Shown here: positions 1 to 5,666 of the stretch, in pieces
How positions within the stretch are numbered: the stretch's first letter is position 1
How the letters are laid out: each line of letters starts with the position of its first letter
Assembly (NCBI GenBank): GCA_913052275.1
Contig: CAJXDX010000117.1
Location: 1 to 5,666, forward strand
Source of the DNA: an uncultured Pseudomonadota bacterium
GTDB lineage: Bacteria; SAR324; NAC60-12
Length of the DNA: 5,666 nucleotides
Direction of reading: 5' to 3'
Notes under the pieces: model-generated
Databases searched by the model: none
The model's input: only the letters and a program-made list of their open reading frames with translations
What the model was told of the DNA's origin: nothing
Translations under genes and position numbers: made by a program

Positions 1-1679
1 TGGGTTTAGATGAAGATCCTCTTGCAGAGAGTGATCCGGAATTAAGAACAGATGAAGACCCTCTTGTTGAAACCAGTAAAAAATTTGGTTCAGAGAGAGA
101 TCTGCTCGAAGAAGCCAGTCCAGAACTTGGAATAGAAAAAGATCCGCTTGCTGAGTTTGATCCGGAACAGGTCTTTAAAGAAGATCCGTTGCAGAAAGCC
201 AGTCCTGAACTTGGTTCGTCAGAAGATCAGGTATCAGAAAATGACGGAGCCCTGGGTTTAAATGAAGACCCATTTTCCGGAGAATCTGCAGGAAGCGATC
301 AGCAGGAAGTGCTTGAATTTGAAGAAGAAACACCTGAGGGTGATGACCAGCTGCAGGAAGAAGAAGAATTTAATGTTAAGGTAAATTTTTCCCACAAAGT
401 TAAAACACTGTTAGGTGCCAGCGAAACTGTTGGGCTGTCAGTCCTGGAACCATTATTGAGTGAAATAAAGGAATTTCGTTTTGTATCTACTTATGATCAG
501 TCTGTTAAAATTCATACATCTCCGCGGATGTATAATTTCTTCCGGCTTTCAATCAGTTTTTCCCAGAATTACGAAGTAAATAAAAAGCGCATTTTTGACG
601 GTTATGCAACTTTACGTGAAATATACTCAAATTACCGAACCGGACCTCATCAGCTGCGTTACGGAACTCAGATTTTCAGTCTTGGTAAGGTTGATTTGGA
701 TAAAGTAATTGATGTCTTGCACATGAACAATATAATGGGCTTATACACTTTTGATCCGGATGATACAAAAGACTCACTGACGTCCATCAGATACAACTGG
801 TTTCGCGGGGGTCATACAGCCACAATGTACCTCGCCCCTATCCGTCAACAGTCTTTTGGTATGAGGTTTACAGAATTTCGTGAGGAAATTGAGAAAAAAG
901 AAACTGATTCAGAAGAGAGCAGAGTCTCATTTTTGCGTGACTATTACGGTCTGCAATATCAGTGGACCGGAGACATCGTTGATACACGTTTGGGTTTGTT
1001 TCACTGGTTTGACGCTAATCCGTACATAAAATTTGAATACGAGGGAGCCTCAGAAAGTGATTCTGAATCAGTTCAGGGATCATTTGAAAAAATGCTTGGG
1101 AACTATACTGAAAAAGAAACAAGATCTGATTTCATAACTTTTGAATTAGATGCTATCTGGACTGATATGGTATGGAAATTGGAGTCTGGACTTTTCAAGA
1201 AAAGAAACTTCTATTCATATGAAAGTCCACAGGCAAGACAGGTACGACTTTCAACGTTTCAGTCACCGCATTTTGCCTTGGCTACTTCATTTGAAAGGAC
1301 CTTCCCGTATTTTTACTGGCTGATGATATATTCCCATCGCAAGTCTTATGATGTCCCTGAAAATACTCATGTGTTCCTGTACGAAAATGAAGATTCTCTC
1401 ATTCAAAGAAAAAGGGATGTTGTGCGAAATCAGGTTTCAGGAGTTGCAGTCTTAAAAACTCCGGACAATTCACTGCGCATAACTCTGTTGAATTATCAGA
1501 CATGGCCTTTCGTTCAGAAAGGTTTTGCTTCCCTTTTTACATGGGAACATTACAAGGAAAACCTTGAACTCGAGCTCAAATTTTTTAGTTTGAAAACAGA
1601 CAGGCAGAAAATGTTAAACAACCAGATTGCAACAAATCAGGTATTTTTGACATATACCCAAAAATTTGCAGCAAATTAA
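1..1679 (+). CDS. Outer-membrane beta-barrel protein, DUF1302-like, with acidic N-terminal repeats (5' partial)
   Basis: The frame is open from base 3, with 558 visible codons before the TAA at 1677-1679. No ATG occurs in its first 60 codons, and the TTG at 189 falls inside a repeat unit, so the true start and any signal peptide lie upstream of the window. Visible residues 2-99 are 14-residue acidic repeats. Residues 100-122 are a Glu-rich linker. From about 123 to the end the sequence alternates polar and aromatic/aliphatic residues, as in transmembrane beta-strands. The stretch around residues 203-231 (LREIYSNYRTG, then LRYGTQIFSLGKVD) and the following DVLHMNN recall the 'RLGKQ-x-x-x-WGK...D-x-x-NPRD' region of DUF1302 proteins. 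The last strand, QVFLTYTQKF, ends in an aromatic residue three positions from the C-terminus. DUF1302-type barrels are known to be encoded beside MMPL/RND proteins, which matches the next gene seven bases downstream. The DUF1302 assignment is from remembered patterns only. An outer-membrane location is likely and the substrate is unknown. Confidence 0.7.
   Translation, partial: GLDEDPLAESDPELRTDEDPLVETSKKFGSERDLLEEASPELGIEKDPLAEFDPEQVFKEDPLQKASPELGSSEDQVSENDGALGLNEDPFSGESAGSDQQEVLEFEEETPEGDDQLQEEEEFNVKVNFSHKVKTLLGASETVGLSVLEPLLSEIKEFRFVSTYDQSVKIHTSPRMYNFFRLSISFSQNYEVNKKRIFDGYATLREIYSNYRTGPHQLRYGTQIFSLGKVDLDKVIDVLHMNNIMGLYTFDPDDTKDSLTSIRYNWFRGGHTATMYLAPIRQQSFGMRFTEFREEIEKKETDSEESRVSFLRDYYGLQYQWTGDIVDTRLGLFHWFDANPYIKFEYEGASESDSESVQGSFEKMLGNYTEKETRSDFITFELDAIWTDMVWKLESGLFKKRNFYSYESPQARQVRLSTFQSPHFALATSFERTFPYFYWLMIYSHRKSYDVPENTHVFLYENEDSLIQRKRDVVRNQVSGVAVLKTPDNSLRITLLNYQTWPFVQKGFASLFTWEHYKENLELELKFFSLKTDRQKMLNNQIATNQVFLTYTQKFAAN
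6..299 (+). repeat. Tandem 42-base repeat, seven degenerate copies, encoding 14-residue acidic units
   Basis: Seven in-frame units of exactly 42 bases start at 6, 48, 90, 132, 174, 216 and 258. A conserved Asp falls at visible residues 5, 19, 33, 47, 61, 75 and 89 with no register slip. The consensus is roughly x-x-E-D-P-L-x-E-x-(S/D)-P-E-L-G. Units 1 to 5 are well kept. Units 6 and 7 have decayed (EDQVSENDGALG, EDPFSGESAGSD). At the DNA level the start of unit 1 (bases 1-20) matches bases 253-272 at 17 of 20 positions, six units away, so the array arose by tandem duplication and not by chance composition. The array probably continues upstream of the window, so the copy number is a minimum. 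Confidence 0.9.
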
Positions 1680-1686
1680 CTTTTGA

Positions 1687-4600
1687 ATGTTAATCCGCTT
1701 TTTCAACACTGTTAACAAGTTTCCCAAAACAATCCTGTTAATCATTCTGGCACTTAGTGCGTTCTTTTTTTACCAGGCAAAGGAAGGTTTGTTTGACCCT
1801 CAAACCGGGAAGATACGCATCAACAGTACAGTAGAGCCTTTCATTGAACGTGATTCTGGAGCCTACCAGCAATTCCTTGAAGCCAGAGAGGCATTTGGAA
1901 GCGCAGAAGTCGTTGTGGTTGCACTTCACGATAAAGAAAGAAAACCTGTTGGTCTTGAATTCCTGCTTACACTCAGCAAGCTCCAAAAAGAAATTGAGAA
2001 TAGCGTTCCAGGAATCTCCACAGTCTTGAGTATGCTGGATATTCCGCAGTCTTCAGGGACCTGTCCGGGTAAATCCTATTTTCATCAAATGGACTATGGA
2101 TCAGTTTGTCAATCTATACTGGAAAAATATCAACATGACATTGCCTGCTTGAGCAGTACTGTAACAAAAATAGATTCAGAGAAGGAATCAGATGAAAGCC
2201 TTGAAGACAGTCTTGAGGAAGGAATTGAAGACAGTCTGGAAGAAAGCCCAGAAGAAAGTCTTGCAGGTAGCCTGGATGATAGTCTTGAAGAAAATTTAGT
2301 AGAAAGTCCTGTCAGTGATGAGCAAACCCAGGATGAAACAAATACTTATACTGAACCATCTCTTGACTGCACGTTGACAAATAACAGCCAGAGTCCGGAA
2401 AAATTACATGATCAAACTGACAGTAAAATAAGAACCATTGTAAGCAGCTTAAAAAAACATCCCCTCTTTGAGGGAGATGTACTATCCAAAGATTTGAGTA
2501 CTGCAGCACTTATCCTGACTTTCAAACCGGGATCAAATCCTGAATCTGACGGCACCCAGAATATTTTGAAAGAGCTGCTGACAAAACATCAGCAAAACTC
2601 CCAAATCTCAGACAAACTTCGAATAGCCTATGCCGGCCAGCCACGACAAATAAACAAGGCTGGCGGGCTGATAAACGAGGATATGGAAAAAATTTTCCCA
2701 CTCAGTATTCTGCTGATCGTTGTCATACTTTTATTTTCATTCAGGAGTTTGCTGACTGTTATTGTTCCGCTGGCCGTTGTATTGTCAGGAATTATCTGGA
2801 CGGCAGGCATAGTCGGTTTAATAGGCGGTGAGCTTAACTTGGTAACCATGGTCTGTGCACCCATCATTCTCTGCGTCGGAAGTGCCTACGTGATCAAATT
2901 TCTAAATCAATACCAGACCGAATCAATTCAGTTGCGAGAATCCAAAAAACCCGAAGACACTGAGACAACTATACCGGAAATAATAACGGCAACTATATCT
3001 TCTGTAACTGTACCTGTCACGGTTACTGCAATCACAACTGTTGCAGGATTTATAGCACTTGTAGTAAGTCCCATTCCGGCAGTTCAGGAACTAGGTCTTT
3101 ATTCAAGTATAGGCATAGTTACCATCAATCTTTTTGCGCTTACTCTGGCGCCTGCGTTGCTGCACTACATCCACCTGCCTGAGTTACCAGTCACACAAAA
3201 GCAAAGCGGCCTACTGAATGCTTTTTTCAGCACAATTGTTGAATGGCTCCGGCTTCATTCAAAACAATTAATTTTGATATGGCTGATAGTCGCTGCTGCA
3301 GCGGCTCTTGGTATGTTAGGACTAAGCATCAACAGTACAACAAAGACATTTCCGGAAAACAGTCCGATTGTAAAGGATTTACATTTTATTGAAAATGAAT
3401 TGGCCGGAACAGATTCGCTGCGTTTATTATTCAAAGCCAAACCTGACTCCATGACTCAGCAGGATACCTTGCTTAATCCCTTGAAAACAGCAAAAACCAT
3501 TTTTGGACTGAAAAAGCTTCAGGACTGGCTGTTTCAGGTAAATGGCACTACAGAAATTGGCAATATTGAAGGACTCAAAATTGATAAAATTCATTCTCCC
3601 GTGGATGTTCTTGACCATTACCGGATGGGACTTGATAAATTGACTGATGATGAGGTAGTGAAATTTTATGCTAAAACAGGTGAAAACGGCCCAAAATTTT
3701 TAAGTGACGAGGAGGATATACTTCAGGTTACATTGAGGATGAGCAGCAGTGGTTCCACATCATTTCTTGCATTAAGAGATCTGCTCGTAGAAAAGACTCC
3801 GATGTTTTTGCCTGACCTGCAGTTCAGTTACACTGGTGGAGGAGTACTTGCCAGTGAATCAGCAAACAACATAGCACAGGGTCAGATTAACAGCGTAATC
3901 CTGGCGCTTGCAATAGTCTTCGTGATGCTTTCAATGCTTTTTCTTTCATGGAAAATGGGAGTGATTGCTCTATTCCCAAATGTGATAACAATTCTGGTTT
4001 TTTTTGGTTCTCTGGGATGGCTTGACATTCCAATCGGAGTGACGATTTCCGTAATTGCAGCAATCGCCCTTGGAATCGGTGTCGATGACACAATTCACTT
4101 TCTCAGTCATTACAATGAATACGCAAATAAACTCCGTAATAAAAGAAAAGCATCCATGAAAACTGTACCTGTTGTAGGACGCGCAATGCTGTTTTCCACA
4201 ATGGCTCTTTCAGCAGGATTCATATTGTTTTCTCAATCAGAAATGGAATCTGTAATTCTATTCGGTACTTTTACCGCGGTCACATTGCTGGTTTGTCTGG
4301 CAATAGATATGACGTTCCTGCCTTCAGTTGTCATGGAAACCGGTTTAATAACAGTGTGGGATTATGTCGGATTAAAATTTGACGAGGAATTCATCAAGGA
4401 TATAGACATGTTTCAGAACATGAAGGTAAGAGAAGCTAAAATGGCAAGCCTGATGGCATACACAGTTGATATGGATCCAGGTAAGCAGCTCTTTTCTCAG
4501 GGAGACATTGGTGACGAAATGTACGTGGTATTGAATGGCTCAATATCAATCTTCCTGGAAAAAGACGGAAAGCGCACAGACCTTGTGCGATTAGAAAAAG

Positions 4601-5325
4601 GAAATACTTTTGGTGAAATGGGACTGTTCAGGAATGCTGAACGAAGTGCAAGCGCGGAAGCTTATGAAAAAACCAGGCTACTGGTTATTAATCGAGATTG
4701 TCTTGAGCCCCTGAAAAAACGTAATCCTAAAATTGCCGCCAAACTGTTTTTGAATCTTGCCAACAGTCTTCAATCATCCTTAAAGGAGACGGATGAACGG
4801 CTGCTTGCTCAAAAAGACTTTAACCTTTCCAGCCTCGAAGCCAAGTTAAACGAGGATGCGGAATTAGAGCAAAAAGAAATGTCCATTGATCCTAAAGCAG
4901 AATGGGAAAAGCTTGGTAAAAAATGGCATGCCAAGCTTGAACCATTCACCACTCAATTTTCTGTTTCAACAGGGAAAAAATTAACAAAAATTAATCCGGA
5001 AAAAGGGAATTACGTTTTCATTAAATCAGGTGAAGTAGCAGTTGAGTCCAGGGTTTCACCTGAAAGAAACGCATTTTCTGTAGGCTATTGCTGGACAAGG
5101 AAGGGTTTTGATTTGATAGGTGAATTTGTGCTGTGTGAAGGAAAGGCTGATTCCAGGGCTCGAGCAACAGCACGCAAAGATTCAGAACTTATGCATTTCA
5201 CTCATGAAAGTCTTTTATCTCTTACCCAGCAAGAGCCGCGTGTTGCAGCTCAATTCCTCGAAAATCTGGTCTGTATGCTCTCTGATCAAATCGCCATTGC
5301 GGATAAGCGTCTGCAAAACAATTAA
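1687..5325 (+). CDS. RND/MMPL-family transporter with C-terminal tandem cyclic-nucleotide-binding domains
   Basis: This 1212-residue inner-membrane protein has RND architecture of the COG1033 (predicted exporter) type. Predicted membrane segments are near residues 14-29, 336-351, 354-378, 383-406, 435-460, 467-494, then 527-547, 735-754, 757-778, 782-806, 829-848 and 854-880. Periplasmic loops are 30-335 and 548-734. TM10 carries GIGVDDTIHF with adjacent Asp800-Asp801, the likely proton-relay pair; the matching TM4 stretch is CVGSAYVIKF, without acids. Loop 1 holds an unusual insert (about 121-245) with four Cys and a tetrapeptide repeat; family-like sequence resumes at HPLFEGDVLSKDLSTAAL. 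Residues about 905-1039 form a CNB domain with phosphate-binding cassette FGEMGLFRNAERSASA (Glu977, Arg986). About 1072-1209 form a second, weaker CNB. The start is fixed by an in-frame TGA directly before the ATG, and TM1 follows at once. No clear Shine-Dalgarno is visible, and the upstream gene stops seven bases before, suggesting translational coupling. The substrate cannot be read from the sequence; lipids or other hydrophobic molecules are usual in this family. Confidence 0.93.
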   Translation: MLIRFFNTVNKFPKTILLIILALSAFFFYQAKEGLFDPQTGKIRINSTVEPFIERDSGAYQQFLEAREAFGSAEVVVVALHDKERKPVGLEFLLTLSKLQKEIENSVPGISTVLSMLDIPQSSGTCPGKSYFHQMDYGSVCQSILEKYQHDIACLSSTVTKIDSEKESDESLEDSLEEGIEDSLEESPEESLAGSLDDSLEENLVESPVSDEQTQDETNTYTEPSLDCTLTNNSQSPEKLHDQTDSKIRTIVSSLKKHPLFEGDVLSKDLSTAALILTFKPGSNPESDGTQNILKELLTKHQQNSQISDKLRIAYAGQPRQINKAGGLINEDMEKIFPLSILLIVVILLFSFRSLLTVIVPLAVVLSGIIWTAGIVGLIGGELNLVTMVCAPIILCVGSAYVIKFLNQYQTESIQLRESKKPEDTETTIPEIITATISSVTVPVTVTAITTVAGFIALVVSPIPAVQELGLYSSIGIVTINLFALTLAPALLHYIHLPELPVTQKQSGLLNAFFSTIVEWLRLHSKQLILIWLIVAAAAALGMLGLSINSTTKTFPENSPIVKDLHFIENELAGTDSLRLLFKAKPDSMTQQDTLLNPLKTAKTIFGLKKLQDWLFQVNGTTEIGNIEGLKIDKIHSPVDVLDHYRMGLDKLTDDEVVKFYAKTGENGPKFLSDEEDILQVTLRMSSSGSTSFLALRDLLVEKTPMFLPDLQFSYTGGGVLASESANNIAQGQINSVILALAIVFVMLSMLFLSWKMGVIALFPNVITILVFFGSLGWLDIPIGVTISVIAAIALGIGVDDTIHFLSHYNEYANKLRNKRKASMKTVPVVGRAMLFSTMALSAGFILFSQSEMESVILFGTFTAVTLLVCLAIDMTFLPSVVMETGLITVWDYVGLKFDEEFIKDIDMFQNMKVREAKMASLMAYTVDMDPGKQLFSQGDIGDEMYVVLNGSISIFLEKDGKRTDLVRLEKGNTFGEMGLFRNAERSASAEAYEKTRLLVINRDCLEPLKKRNPKIAAKLFLNLANSLQSSLKETDERLLAQKDFNLSSLEAKLNEDAELEQKEMSIDPKAEWEKLGKKWHAKLEPFTTQFSVSTGKKLTKINPEKGNYVFIKSGEVAVESRVSPERNAFSVGYCWTRKGFDLIGEFVLCEGKADSRARATARKDSELMHFTHESLLSLTQQEPRVAAQFLENLVCMLSDQIAIADKRLQNN
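2197..2316 (+). repeat. Tandem 12-base repeat, ten degenerate copies, encoding Ser-Leu-Glu-Glu-like units
   Basis: Residues 171-210 of the transporter divide without gaps into ten tetrapeptides: SLED, SLEE, GIED, SLEE, SPEE, SLAG, SLDD, SLEE, NLVE, SPVS. Codons are also partly repeated (agt/agc, ctt/ctg, gaa, gaa/gac). The block is strongly acidic and sits in periplasmic loop 1 between TM1 and TM2, between Cys154 and Cys228. A period of four residues would put one Leu per helical turn if the segment folded as a helix. It lies where relatives usually have a short Pro/Glu/Leu-rich stretch, so it may be an expansion of that stretch. Confidence 0.85.
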
Positions 5326-5448
5326 ACAGATTTATAAAAATTTTACATAGCTAATATGAAGTTCAGAATTTTTTTTAATTCTCTGCTTCCAAAAGCTGTT
5401 CACAGACATCAGGCTGTTAGTAAGCAAAATCAAGTTACTTAATTATTT
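5326..5448 (+). other. AT-rich intergenic spacer between transporter and receiver gene
   Basis: These 123 bases contain no convincing gene. A 6-base inverted repeat (AGAATT at 5365-5370, AATTCT at 5377-5382) flanks six T's. It is too short and AT-rich to call a terminator, and no T-run follows the stem. TTTACA at 5342-5347 could be read as a -35 box, but no good -10 follows at the right distance. The hexamer GCTGTT occurs at 5395-5400 and 5413-5418. The spacer is long enough to hold a promoter for the downstream gene, so the receiver may be its own transcription unit, but this is not proven. Confidence 0.4.
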
Positions 5449-5666
5449 ATGCCGGCTGAAAAAGATTTGAAAATTCTGGTTGTTGATGATTTTTCAGCTA
5501 CACGTACAATAGTGATTAATTACCTGAGCAAGCTTGGTTACAAAAACACGGTTGAAGCAGAAGATGGGTTTTCAGCATTGGCCAGGCTTAAGTCAGCTCT
5601 TTTTGATCTGGTGGTCACAGACTGGAGTATGTCTGATATGAGTGGATTGGATCTGCTGAAGCAGAT
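5449..5666 (+). CDS. CheY-like response regulator receiver domain (3' partial)
   Basis: An ATG at 5449 opens a frame that runs off the window after 72 codons. The protein begins MPAEKDLKILVVDDFSATRT, a receiver beta-1 strand with the acidic metal-binding pair Asp13-Asp14. It continues through YLSKLGY and EAEDGFSAL to VVTDWSMSDMSGLDLL, where Asp58 is the expected phosphorylation site. Spacing and wording (VVDDFS, AEDG, SDW/TDW, GL-x-LL) match chemotaxis CheY more closely than DNA-binding OmpR-type receivers. The residue after the DWSM motif is Ser62, where CheY proteins normally have Pro. The alpha-4 to beta-5 region with the conserved Thr/Ser and Lys lies outside the window, as does any output domain, so a stand-alone CheY and a longer regulator cannot be told apart. 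An in-frame TAA at 5440-5442 leaves this ATG as the only sensible start; no clear Shine-Dalgarno precedes it. A functional link to the transporter is only positional. Confidence 0.93.
   Translation, partial: MPAEKDLKILVVDDFSATRTIVINYLSKLGYKNTVEAEDGFSALARLKSALFDLVVTDWSMSDMSGLDLLKQ

Noticed and set aside
189..191. TTG as a possible start of the barrel protein
   Set aside because: It lies inside the fifth 14-residue repeat unit (the Leu of EDPL), and the same frame and repeat pattern continue back to base 3.
6..299. CRISPR array reading of the 42-base periodic segment
   Set aside because: There are no identical repeats separated by unique spacers; the units are adjacent, degenerate and in frame with a protein.
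6..299. Thrombospondin-3 or RTX calcium-binding repeats
   Set aside because: The D-x-D-x-D-G and GGxGxD patterns of these families are absent; only acidity is shared.
2628..2867. Minus-strand open frames within the transporter, such as 2628-2867, 3882-4091 and 1738-1986
   Set aside because: They are opposite a clearly coding, family-conserved frame; they have no recognisable domain and no plausible ribosome binding site was seen.
5342..5370. TTTACA ... AGAATT as a sigma-70 promoter for the receiver gene
   Set aside because: The proposed -10 matches TATAAT poorly, and AT-rich spacers produce such pairs by chance.
5365..5382. Inverted repeat AGAATT/AATTCT around six T's as a terminator of the transporter gene
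   Set aside because: The stem is six base pairs, almost all A-T, the T-run is in the loop and not after the stem, so it would make a very weak terminator.

Overview
The window holds three genes on the + strand: the 3' part of an outer-membrane-type beta-barrel protein, one complete 1212-residue RND/MMPL-type membrane transporter, and the 5' part of a CheY-like response regulator. The DNA is moderately AT-rich. An outer-membrane barrel next to an inner-membrane RND protein means a Gram-negative (diderm) bacterium. The style of the genes (COG1033-like RND exporter, CheY-type receiver, cyclic-nucleotide-binding modules) would fit Desulfobacterota/Deltaproteobacteria or a related diderm lineage, but no marker gene fixes the taxonomy.

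Layout. Positions 1-1679 encode a protein whose start lies before the window. Its visible N-terminal part is a very acidic, strictly periodic array of 14-residue repeats (six more or less complete copies plus a decayed seventh), followed by about 430 residues of probable beta-barrel resembling DUF1302-type proteins. Seven bases later, the transporter (1687-5325) begins. It has twelve predicted membrane segments in two RND halves, two large periplasmic loops, a ten-unit acidic tetrapeptide repeat in periplasmic loop 1, and a cytoplasmic C-terminal tail carrying one good and one degenerate cyclic-nucleotide-binding (CNB) domain. A 123-base AT-rich spacer (5326-5448) follows. The last gene (from 5449) is a CheY-like receiver cut off by the window end after 72 codons.

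Working model (inference). The barrel and the RND protein are probably co-transcribed and could act as an outer-/inner-membrane pair that moves a hydrophobic or lipid-like substrate. Both carry acidic low-complexity tandem repeats predicted to lie in the periplasm. The RND protein has, in addition, a cytoplasmic sensor tail that could let a cyclic nucleotide control transport. The fused CNB tail and the paired acidic repeats are the most unusual parts of the window.
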